A DNA stretch of 13,007 nt from Candidatus Bathyarchaeota archaeon (GTDB lineage Archaea > Thermoproteota > Bathyarchaeia > Bathyarchaeales > Bathyarchaeaceae). Location of the stretch: the NCBI GenBank assembly GCA_023136395.1, contig JAGLRI010000019.1:1-13007 (forward strand), read 5' to 3'. This document shows, piece by piece, positions 7,175 through 13,007 of this stretch (position 1 is its first letter; each line of letters opens with the position of its first letter). Below the pieces are notes generated by a model, which saw only the letters and a list, made by a program, of their open reading frames with translations, was not told where the DNA came from and made no database searches. The translations under genes and the position numbers were made by a program.

Positions 7175-7261
7175 ATGGCTGAAACTTCCAATTCTCTCAA
7201 AACTCGAAGGATCGACTTCCCCTCACCGTGTTTGCATGCAAGAAAGATATTAGTCAACTAG
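7175..7261 (+). CDS. Possible 28-residue small protein
   Basis: ATG-to-TAG frame of 28 codons encoding MAETSNSLKT, then a basic RRIDF segment, one Cys and a closing KILVN. It has a well-placed TATA candidate and no Shine-Dalgarno, as expected for a leaderless mRNA, and is not antisense to any gene. It runs toward the 3' end of hisF, 28 bases away. I do not recognise the sequence; such a short frame can arise by chance. Confidence 0.22.
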   Translation: MAETSNSLKTRRIDFPSPCLHARKILVN

Positions 7262-7272
7262 CAAGCCATAAG

Positions 7273-7300
7273 ATTTCAGAAAGCTATAACTATCTGAAAT
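7273..7300. repeat. Inverted repeat ATTTCAGA/TCTGAAAT at hisF 3' end
   Basis: A perfect 8-bp inverted repeat with a 12-nt spacer includes the last codons and stop of hisF. It can form a hairpin in transcripts from either strand, but no T-run follows on either side, so a terminator role is weak; it may stabilise the 3' end or mark RNA processing. Confidence 0.45.
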
Positions 7301-8057
7301 TTACGCTTATCCCTTTTTTCTTTAGATACTTCTTGGCTTCTATTATGGATACCTTGCGGAAATGAAAGATCGAAGCGACTAAAAGGGTTGCAGCTCCGCC
7401 TTTAATAACGCCATCGTAGAGATGTTCTAACTTCCCTGCTCCGCCTGAAGCTATTATAGGTATAGAGACTGCTTCAGAGATCGCCCTCGTGAACTCTAGA
7501 TCGTATCCATCTTGTGTCCCATCCCGGTCAATACTGGTGGGAAGTAACTCTCCAGCACCTAAGACTTCGCATCTTTTCGCCCACTCTACGGCATCTATGC
7601 CGGTTTCAGTAGTCCCGCCTCTAACGACCACCTCAAAGTTAGAGGGCATTTTATTATTTCGACGCCCGTCAATTGCGACTACGATCCGTTCTTTTCCAAA
7701 GCGCTCAGAAGCCTCTTTTACAAATTCTGGCCTTCTAACCGCAGCTGTGTTCACAGAGACTTTGCTAACACCTATCTTGAAGAGTTCAATCATATCCTTT
7801 AGACTAGAGATTCCTCCACCCACTGTGAGGGGTATGCTAATAACCGCAAGGACATCCTTCACCCATTTCAGCCTAGTTTTTCTACCCTCTATCGTAGCGG
7901 AGATATCAAGGATCGCCAACTCATCAGCGCCCTCTTCCTGATAGAACTTGGCGTTTACTATTGGGTCCCCAGCATCTTGCAGGTCTATAAATTGGATGCC
8001 TTTTACTACTCGCCCCTCTTTCATGTCGAGACAAGGCATTATTTTTATGATACTCAT
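7290..8057 (-). CDS. hisF: Imidazole glycerol phosphate synthase cyclase subunit HisF
   Basis: Beta/alpha-barrel cyclase that, with ammonia from the HisH glutaminase, turns PRFAR into imidazole glycerol phosphate (histidine synthesis) and AICAR (purine pool). The 255-residue protein keeps the catalytic aspartates at exactly the Thermotoga positions, Asp11 (IMPCLD) and Asp130 (VVAIDGRR). Phosphate-binding loops VGGG (79-82), NTAA (103-106), TSIDRDGT (174-181) and ASGGAG (203-208) are present, so it is probably active. GGTGATG precedes the ATG at 8057. No hisH or other his gene is in the window; its neighbours are C1 genes, so an origin as an orphan or a separate role is possible. It has its own promoter with a GCTAGCTAGC palindrome (8105-8129). 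Confidence 0.9.
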   Translation of the reverse strand: MSIIKIMPCLDMKEGRVVKGIQFIDLQDAGDPIVNAKFYQEEGADELAILDISATIEGRKTRLKWVKDVLAVISIPLTVGGGISSLKDMIELFKIGVSKVSVNTAAVRRPEFVKEASERFGKERIVVAIDGRRNNKMPSNFEVVVRGGTTETGIDAVEWAKRCEVLGAGELLPTSIDRDGTQDGYDLEFTRAISEAVSIPIIASGGAGKLEHLYDGVIKGGAATLLVASIFHFRKVSIIEAKKYLKKKGISVNFR

Positions 8058-8104
8058 TTGAAGTCATCACCATTTTAATAATGTAAGTTGTTTTAATCTT
8101 ATCT

Positions 8105-8129
8105 GCTAGCTAGCTCATGTTTATATAAT
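8105..8129 (-). promoter_or_regulatory. hisF promoter: TATA box plus GCTAGCTAGC palindrome
   Basis: On the minus strand ATTATATAAAC (8119-8129) is a strong TATA box about 65 bases before the hisF ATG. The 10-bp palindrome GCTAGCTAGC (8105-8114) sits between the TATA box and the expected start site near 8098. A similar GCTAGC-centred palindrome overlaps the TATA box of the metV copy at 9774, suggesting a shared regulator. Confidence 0.45.
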
Positions 8130-8173
8130 GATCCTTAGGTGTATGATACGATAATGAGTTTAAAAATTGAATA

Positions 8174-9091
8174 TCAGCTTTGTTGAACTCCAGAGTATTC
8201 AATAATTTTAGGCACAATCCATTCAAAGCCAATTGCCATGATGTGTACGCCAGCAACCTTTGTATTTTTAAGTTCTTTTATGAAATCACCGAAAAATTCA
8301 ATATTCTTTTGAACAACTCCCTCTTTTCCTCCTTCTTCATTGGCTTCGATCAAACTTTGTTGAACTTCGTCTGGAACTACAACACCCGGAACGAATTTCA
8401 TAAAGTATTTCATCATGTTTATTGATCTGAAAGGTGCAATCCCAATAAGTACAGGAATATCTAAATGGGACATTTCTTTCATGAAGCGGTTGGTGACTTC
8501 AACGTTATAAACACATTGTGTTTGTACAAAATCGACGCCTAGCTTAGCCTTCCTCTCTATTTTTAGAATCTCAGGCTCTAAGGGATCTGCATTCGGATTT
8601 GCTGCTATGCCAACATGAAACTTTGGTGGGTTGTCAATCTTATTTTCGTTAAGGTCGACTCCTTCGTCAACCATTTTTCTTATGAGGTGAACTAGAGTTG
8701 CAGAGTCTAGATCGAATACATTTTTCGCTTGGGGATTGTCTCCAACTGTTGTGTGATCTCCCGTCAGTGCTAAAATGTTCTTTATTCCCACTCCCCCAGC
8801 TGCCAATAAATCGGAAGTTATTGCTAATCGGTTTCGATCTCTACAGGTGACTTGGTAAACAGCTTCTACGCCTACCTTCTTTTGAATTATGTAAGAGGGG
8901 ATTAAGGCGTTCATGTAGGCGAATGATGTTGGGTTGTCCGTGACGTTTATGGCCACAACATGACCCTTCAAAGTTTTTGCTCCCTCTATCACTTCGTGAA
9001 GGCTTGTTGTCTTAACTGGTTCAAGTTCACCAGTGAACACAAACTTTCCTTCGGTTATATGCTTCATCAAATTGCTATAAACTTTCGTCAT
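8174..9091 (-). CDS. metF: Methylenetetrahydrofolate/H4MPT reductase, MetF-type (copy 1)
   Basis: Flavin-dependent reductase of the MetF family, which reduces methylene-pterin to methyl-pterin. The 305-residue barrel has FVFTGELEP near the N-terminus, with a Glu in the position of the MetF catalytic acid, then INVTDNP, CRDRNRLAITSDLLAAG, the flavin-site segment NILALTGDH, GIAANPNADP, and GVDFVQTQ. The ATG at 9091 overlaps the metV stop in ATGA, with GGGAGGTG about 8 bases upstream inside metV, so translation is coupled. In an organism with Mtd and Fwd the natural substrate is probably an H4MPT derivative, a role normally held by F420-dependent Mer; this is inference. MetF with MetV takes electrons from partner Fe-S or flavin subunits in acetogens. 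Confidence 0.88.
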   Translation of the reverse strand: MTKVYSNLMKHITEGKFVFTGELEPVKTTSLHEVIEGAKTLKGHVVAINVTDNPTSFAYMNALIPSYIIQKKVGVEAVYQVTCRDRNRLAITSDLLAAGGVGIKNILALTGDHTTVGDNPQAKNVFDLDSATLVHLIRKMVDEGVDLNENKIDNPPKFHVGIAANPNADPLEPEILKIERKAKLGVDFVQTQCVYNVEVTNRFMKEMSHLDIPVLIGIAPFRSINMMKYFMKFVPGVVVPDEVQQSLIEANEEGGKEGVVQKNIEFFGDFIKELKNTKVAGVHIMAIGFEWIVPKIIEYSGVQQS

Positions 9092-9774
9092 GTAGCTTCC
9101 ACCTCCCCCACAAAAGTTTCGCCGAGTTCGCGCGGAGATTCCATATTCCTGTGATCTCTTGGTTCTCTAAATTTAGTGAACAAGTCTAAGCGGTCTTTTT
9201 GTTTGAGACGATTGTGGATAAGAATCCATGCACAATCTTTCACCCAACCCCCAACTTCACATTTGCCTTTCGATTGGCCGCCACACGGGCCATTTAGAAG
9301 ACTTTTTGCGCATCTAGTTATCGGGCAAACACCACCCGTTTCGAAGAGAATGCACTCTCCACAGGCACTACAAAGTTCATAGAATTTTTTTAGTTGACGA
9401 TCATGCATTCCTATAAACAATGTGTCTTGCGCTGGAATCACAATTATATCTTCGAAAACTTCAGCTATTGTTTGTGCACCTACACCACAAGCCATCGACA
9501 AAACTACATCAACATCATCTATTAATGGTCGAAGTGAGGTAGCAACAATTTGGCGATCGCATTGACGGAGAACTGTGGCTGTTTTTATTTTTATGTCCCT
9601 ATTCTCCTTTAGCTTTTTAGCCAGTTCCAATATGACACTCATTAATTCTACCTGTTTTTGTCCTCCTTCCTGGTAGATGCCTACACAACCATCGCAACCT
9701 ACAATAAGCACATTGTCAGCTGGTCCTATCATGTCAAAAATTTTGTTGATTGGTTTCCGCTTGACAATTATCAT
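9088..9774 (-). CDS. metV: MetV-type cysteine-rich partner of MetF (copy 1)
   Basis: Homologue of MetV, the small subunit that binds MetF in acetogens and passes it electrons. The 228-residue protein has 12 cysteines: VGCDGC (27, 30), C72, C96 in MACGVG, then a dense cluster ELC135SACGEC141 with C150 and C155, NGPCGG (164), GKCEVGG (172) and DCAW (181). All 12 are matched in the second copy at 10867-11643, so they are probably cofactor ligands (Fe-S and/or zinc; the sequence does not say which). No transmembrane segment or signal is visible. The ATG at 9774 has only a weak purine stretch upstream, and it lies 38 bases below a TATA box overlapping a perfect palindrome. The stop overlaps the metF start by 4 bases. 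Confidence 0.88.
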   Translation of the reverse strand: MIIVKRKPINKIFDMIGPADNVLIVGCDGCVGIYQEGGQKQVELMSVILELAKKLKENRDIKIKTATVLRQCDRQIVATSLRPLIDDVDVVLSMACGVGAQTIAEVFEDIIVIPAQDTLFIGMHDRQLKKFYELCSACGECILFETGGVCPITRCAKSLLNGPCGGQSKGKCEVGGWVKDCAWILIHNRLKQKDRLDLFTKFREPRDHRNMESPRELGETFVGEVEAT

Positions 9775-9798
9775 TCTTCAAGCCTAACGTAGAGTTCG

Positions 9799-9818
9799 TA
9801 TAGCTAGCTATATAATTG
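9799..9818 (-). promoter_or_regulatory. metV copy 1 promoter with TATAGCTAGCTATA palindrome
   Basis: CAATTATATAG on the minus strand is a TATA box (about 9808-9818). The perfect 14-bp palindrome TATAGCTAGCTATA (9799-9812) overlaps its downstream half, so a bound dimer would block TBP. This indicates that the second metV-metF pair has its own regulated promoter and is not only read through from the upstream pair. Confidence 0.5.
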
Positions 9819-9841
9819 TTTAGTGGTTTTCAAAGAGTCTG

Positions 9842-10843
9842 TTAAGATACAACCGGAATTATGGCTTCTGGAATTACGGTTTCTGGAATAACGGCTTCCG
9901 GAATAAGTGCTTTGGTTAACCCCATCTCTCTGAAAAGTTTGGGTACGATTTCTTGGTAGTGAACGGACATCACGTGACATCCAGCAGATAGCCCGGATTT
10001 CATTAGCTCAGTGATAAATGGAGTAAAGAATTCCAAGTTTATTTTATCGTACATTTTTCTTCTCTCTTCTTTTGATTTTGCCTTGCTTTTCACCTGTTTA
10101 AATTTAGTTAAAAGGTCTTTTGGAACCGAAACTCCTGGAACAAACTTGTCAAATTGTGCAGCTACTCCATAACTTTTCATAGGGAATATACCGATCAAAA
10201 CCGGCACTTCAAAAATCTTGAACATGCGGAGGAACTCGATGGTTTTTTCAATGTCAAAACAGACCTGAGTTTGGACGAAATCCGCTCCATTTTCGACTTT
10301 CCGGATGACCTTCCATATCTCTGGTTCTATAGGATTCGAGTTTGGATTAGCAGCGACACCAATGTTAAATTTAGGCCGCGGACCTTTTATGTCAAGCCCA
10401 TTGAGGTCTTTTCCTTCCTCAACCATTCGGCGTATCATACCCGTTAGAAGAGCGCTATCAAGGTCAAAGACTGGTTTTGCATTCGGCATGTCTCCAAGAA
10501 GTGTGTGATCCCCAGTTAACGCTAAAATATTTTTAATACCAAGAGCAGCGGCTCCTAATAGATCCGAAGTAAGGGCGATTCTGTTTCTATCACTACATCT
10601 CAATTGATAAACAGTTTCAATCCCTGCTTCTTTCTGGATCAGGTAGGCTGCGACAAGGCTTGAAACAGTAACGTTTGAAGCAGGATTGTCTGTAACATTG
10701 CAGGCCTCAACATATCCTTTAAGCAATTTTGCTTCCGTTATTACTTCCGAAAGGTCTGTGGTTTTTAGGGGTTCTAACTCGCCTGTGAAGACGAATTTTC
10801 CCGATTGTATCCTCTTCATCAATTCTGAGTGAGCTTTTACCAA
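9842..10843 (-). CDS. metF: Methylenetetrahydrofolate/H4MPT reductase, MetF-type (copy 2)
   Basis: Second MetF-family reductase, clearly paralogous to 8174-9091: it shares FVFTGELEP, NVTDNPAS, DRNRIALTSDLLGA, NILALTGDH, FDLDSALL, VAANPNSNP and GADFVQTQ. It differs by a Lys-rich insert (KSKAKSKEERRK) and by a proline-rich tail of pentad repeats (9855-9911). The start is taken as TTG at 10843: GGAGG lies 8 bases before it, and the protein then opens V-K-A-H-S-E-L-M-K-R in register with copy 1 (T-K-V-Y-S-N-L-M-K-H). The ATG at 10864, 2 bases after the metV stop, would add 7 residues that contain the ribosome site. It forms a pair with the metV just upstream. Electron donor is likely the MetV/Hdr system; substrate as for copy 1. 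Confidence 0.87.
   Translation of the reverse strand: MVKAHSELMKRIQSGKFVFTGELEPLKTTDLSEVITEAKLLKGYVEACNVTDNPASNVTVSSLVAAYLIQKEAGIETVYQLRCSDRNRIALTSDLLGAAALGIKNILALTGDHTLLGDMPNAKPVFDLDSALLTGMIRRMVEEGKDLNGLDIKGPRPKFNIGVAANPNSNPIEPEIWKVIRKVENGADFVQTQVCFDIEKTIEFLRMFKIFEVPVLIGIFPMKSYGVAAQFDKFVPGVSVPKDLLTKFKQVKSKAKSKEERRKMYDKINLEFFTPFITELMKSGLSAGCHVMSVHYQEIVPKLFREMGLTKALIPEAVIPETVIPEAIIPVVS
9855..9911 (-). repeat. 15-bp tandem repeats encoding a pentapeptide tail of MetF copy 2
   Basis: Three 15-bp units (9855-9869, 9870-9884, 9885-9899) and a partial fourth begin with GGAAT on the plus strand. They encode I-P-E-A/T-V pentads, giving the C-terminal LIPEAVIPETVIPEAIIP. Units differ at a few bases, so the array is not brand new. 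The tail is absent from copy 1. Confidence 0.85.
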
Positions 10844-10866
10844 AGTTATAATCCTCCATCTCATCT

Positions 10867-11643
10867 CTACTTTGAAATCTTTGAAGACTCTTGAGCTTTC
10901 GTTTCTTTAGCATCTTTTATAGCCTTTAAAATGTATTCCTCAGTTTCCGCAGGTCCCATCACAGGAGTCTTTCGATTAAGGCGGTGAGTGGGGATAGCGT
11001 CAATCCCCCTTGGGTAGGCTTCCAGACCAAACTGGCGGGGTGGCCTAATCTTTCTAAACTGATCTAATCTGTGGAACTTTCGGAGGCGAGTCCATATAAG
11101 ATACCAAGCACAATCCCGTACGTAACCTCCGACTTCACATTTACCATCGATCATTCCCCCACATGGACCGTTCATGAGGTCTTTGGGGCATCTCGTCACC
11201 GGACAAATACCACCAGTTTCTCCTAAGTGGCAGTTCCCACACGCACGACAGCGCTCGTAATATAATCCTAGACGCTCAACCTTACCGAGGAAGTGTGTGT
11301 TTAATCCCGGGATGCAAGGTATATCTGCCACTTCAGCGAGGGTCTGGATTCCCGCACCACAACCCAAAACTAAAAGCGCGTCTATCTCCTTTCCCTCCTT
11401 CAGGAATTGCTTCTGGATTTTACGCCAAGCTCTACGAGAAAGACGCTCATCGCATGGTGCTTCAACAATCGTTGTAGTTACGAACCATTTTCCTCGAAGG
11501 CGATCAGCCATTTCCATGACTTGTTTCTCGCCTCCTGTCTGAACCGCTGTAGAACAAGTGCCACAGCCGACAACTATGACGTTGGCATAGGGTTCAAGGT
11601 ACCTTTGAATTTCTTCCATAGGTTTCTGGGTTGTTAATATCAA
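10867..11643 (-). CDS. metV: MetV-type cysteine-rich partner of MetF (copy 2)
   Basis: Second MetV homologue, 258 residues. It aligns with copy 1 from the first residue (MILTTQKPMEEI against MIIVKRKPINKI) and keeps all 12 shared cysteines: C27, C30, C64, C95, C132, C135, C138, C147, C152, C161, C169 and C178, in motifs VGCGTC, LGCGAG, RCRACGNC, GICPVTRC, NGPCGG and GKCEVGG. It has one extra Cys (110) and a C-terminal extension of about 30 residues rich in Lys, Glu and Ala. The start is TTG at 11643 with a weak GTGAG upstream; conservation with copy 1 supports it over the ATG at 11619. A TATA element at 11679-11689 lies 36-46 bases upstream. It is divergent from hdrA, which fits a joint electron-transfer unit. 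Confidence 0.86.
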   Translation of the reverse strand: MILTTQKPMEEIQRYLEPYANVIVVGCGTCSTAVQTGGEKQVMEMADRLRGKWFVTTTIVEAPCDERLSRRAWRKIQKQFLKEGKEIDALLVLGCGAGIQTLAEVADIPCIPGLNTHFLGKVERLGLYYERCRACGNCHLGETGGICPVTRCPKDLMNGPCGGMIDGKCEVGGYVRDCAWYLIWTRLRKFHRLDQFRKIRPPRQFGLEAYPRGIDAIPTHRLNRKTPVMGPAETEEYILKAIKDAKETKAQESSKISK

Positions 11644-11678
11644 TTAACTCACTATTCTCGCTCTGAAGAGGACAAGGT

Positions 11679-11744
11679 ATAATATAAATCTTCCCAAAAA
11701 ACTAATATAACACCCATAAAAACTAAGTTGTCATTATTTAAATA
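11679..11744. promoter_or_regulatory. Divergent promoters for metV copy 2 and hdrA
   Basis: Toward metV (minus), ATTTATATTAT at 11679-11689 is a TATA candidate about 40 bases before the TTG. Toward hdrA (plus), TTATTTAAATA at 11734-11744 is about 33-43 bases before the GTG. The 133-base spacer makes joint control of reductase and HdrA possible. No GCTAGC palindrome is present here. Confidence 0.5.
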
Positions 11745-11776
11745 CAACTCACGCGTTTTATTTAGAGGAAGTTGCA

Positions 11777-13007
11777 GTGGTAAACGAGATATTAGTAATA
11801 GGTGCCGGGATAGCAGGAATTACGGCTGCACTGGACCTAGCTGAACAAGGTCACCAAGTCCACTTAGTTGAGAGGGATCCCTCCATTGGAGGCCGTATGG
11901 CTCAACTTGACAAAACGTTTCCCACACTAGATTGCTCAATCTGTATTCTAGCACCAAAAATGGTCGAGATCTCGCGTCATCCAAACGTCAACCTTTTTAC
12001 GTATTCTGAGGTTGTGAAGGTTCAGCCCATAAAGAATGCAAAAGCGTTTAAGGTTAAAATCATCCAGAAACCACGATACGTAGACAGTGTGAAGTGTACC
12101 GGGTGTAGGCTATGTATGGAAAAATGTCCGGTAAAGGTGCCCAGCGAATTTGAAGAAAAAATGGGCTCTCGAAAGGCTATCTACATCCCATTTCCTCAAG
12201 CAGTACCTGCGGTGTCGGTTGTTGATAGGGAACACTGTCTTTACTTTACGAAGGGAGTATGTAAAATTTGTGAAAAGGTTTGTCCCGCAGAAGCTATAGA
12301 TTTTGACCAGAGTGCCCAAGAGGTGGAACTGGAGGTTGAAGCCGTCGTTGTTGCTACAGGATTCGACCTCCTTGACCCCTCAATTTTACCCCAGTATGGC
12401 TATACACGATTTCCTAACGTCTTAAAATCTATCGAGTACGAAAGAATAATGAATGCAGCAGGCCCAACAGGTGGAAAGATTGTTAGACCATCTGATCAAG
12501 CCGAACCAGAAAGAATCGCATTCATCCAATGTGTTGGATCCAGAAATGTGAATGTGAAACCGTACTGCTCTCAGTTTTGTTGCATGTACGCAACAAAGCA
12601 AGCCATGATCACTAAAGAACATAATCCAAACATCGATGTAATCATCTTATACAACGATCTTAGAGCCTCAGGAAAAGGACATCAAGAGTTAGTGAGAAGA
12701 GCTGAAGAAGAATTCAAAATAAAGTATGTTAAAGGCTTACCAAGCGAGGTCCAACTGGATCTAAAAACTAATAAATTAAAAATTAGGTATCCCGATATCC
12801 TGAGCGGTGAAGTAAAGACTACACTTACTGATCTAGTCGTTTTGTGTCCAGCTGTTGTACCAAAAAATGGTACTCATAAGCTAGCAAAAACGTTGGGCAT
12901 TGACGTTTCAGAGTATGGATTCTTAAAGTCTGTGAATTCCTCTGCCCCTGTTGACACTAGCGTCCCCGGAATTTACCTTTGTGGAACTTGCGAAGGTCCA
13001 AAAGACA
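11777..13007 (+). CDS. hdrA: HdrA-type flavin/iron-sulfur subunit, 3' end beyond window
   Basis: Flavoprotein of the HdrA family, the electron-bifurcating subunit of soluble heterodisulfide-reductase complexes. From GTG at 11777 (AGAGGA about 7 bases upstream, no in-frame start before it) the open frame runs to the right edge, 410 codons. It opens directly with the FAD motif G9-x-G11-x-x-G14 and VERDPSIGGRMAQLDKTFP. C53-S-I-C56 in PTLDCSICILAPKM is the HdrA-specific cluster segment. Two ferredoxin motifs follow: C107-x2-C-x2-C-x3-C117-P and C154-x7-C162-x2-C165-x3-C169-P. FIQCVGSRN and YCSQFCC are also typical. The N-terminal region of methanogen HdrA, which holds an extra [4Fe-4S] cluster, is missing. 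Insertion of the two ferredoxin motifs separates it from QmoA. hdrB/hdrC or mvhD could follow outside the window. Confidence 0.92.
   Translation, partial: MVNEILVIGAGIAGITAALDLAEQGHQVHLVERDPSIGGRMAQLDKTFPTLDCSICILAPKMVEISRHPNVNLFTYSEVVKVQPIKNAKAFKVKIIQKPRYVDSVKCTGCRLCMEKCPVKVPSEFEEKMGSRKAIYIPFPQAVPAVSVVDREHCLYFTKGVCKICEKVCPAEAIDFDQSAQEVELEVEAVVVATGFDLLDPSILPQYGYTRFPNVLKSIEYERIMNAAGPTGGKIVRPSDQAEPERIAFIQCVGSRNVNVKPYCSQFCCMYATKQAMITKEHNPNIDVIILYNDLRASGKGHQELVRRAEEEFKIKYVKGLPSEVQLDLKTNKLKIRYPDILSGEVKTTLTDLVVLCPAVVPKNGTHKLAKTLGIDVSEYGFLKSVNSSAPVDTSVPGIYLCGTCEGPKD

Noticed and set aside
7175..7261. Faint resemblance of the small ORF (IDFPSPCLHARKIL) to the TusA sulfur-carrier Cys motif.
   Set aside because: The C-P-x-P core is absent and the frame is far too short for a TusA domain.
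7273..7300. Inverted repeat as an intrinsic terminator for hisF.
   Set aside because: No T-run follows on the minus strand.
1..13007. CRISPR arrays, insertion sequences, rRNA genes, replication origins.
   Set aside because: No regularly spaced repeats, transposase motifs, terminal inverted repeats or rRNA-like segments were seen; the only tandem repeats are the heptamer in fwdB and the pentad tail in metF.

Overview
The window looks like a chromosome segment of an anaerobic, probably uncultured archaeon. Archaeal markers are formylmethanofuran dehydrogenase (fwdD, fwdB), F420-dependent methylene-tetrahydromethanopterin dehydrogenase (mtd), a tRNA-Thr interrupted by a 13-nt intron at the canonical 37/38 site, and AT-rich TATA-type promoters with short leaders. 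Both Shine-Dalgarno-led and apparently leaderless genes occur. The mix of methanofuran/H4MPT carbon chemistry with MetF/MetV-type reductases and HdrA suggests a lineage such as Bathyarchaeia or an ANME-1-like archaeon. That placement is inference; no marker here fixes the taxon.

Layout, left to right. 1-1348 (minus): fwdD then fwdB (3' end cut by the window), the W/Mo catalytic module that interconverts CO2 and formyl-methanofuran. 1349-1446: divergent promoter region. 1447-3648 (plus): endonuclease III (nth) and an orphan B12-binding-type radical SAM protein. 3649-3706: convergent spacer with a hairpin. 3707-5908 (minus): thiL, then a short MetE-like methyltransferase with altered zinc-ligand order. 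5954-6043 (plus): intron-containing tRNA-Thr(CGU). 6138-6980 (minus): mtd with a clear promoter and a near-palindrome at the expected transcription start. 6981-7289: intergenic, with a possible 28-codon leaderless ORF. 7290-8057 (minus): hisF without hisH. 8174-11643 (minus): two tandem metV-metF pairs. 11777 to the right edge (plus): hdrA lacking the usual N-terminal ferredoxin-like region, divergent from the second metV.

Together the genes cover several steps of an archaeal methyl branch of the Wood-Ljungdahl pathway: Fwd (CO2/formyl-MFR), Mtd (methenyl/methylene-H4MPT) and, in the place Mer usually takes, duplicated MetVF modules next to HdrA. MetVF next to Hdr recalls the MetFV-HdrABC-MvhD complex of Moorella. 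The main hypothesis from this window is an archaeal, duplicated, Hdr-linked methylene-C1 reductase. The MetE-like protein and the radical SAM protein may draw on the same methyl/corrinoid pool, but nothing in the sequence proves this.
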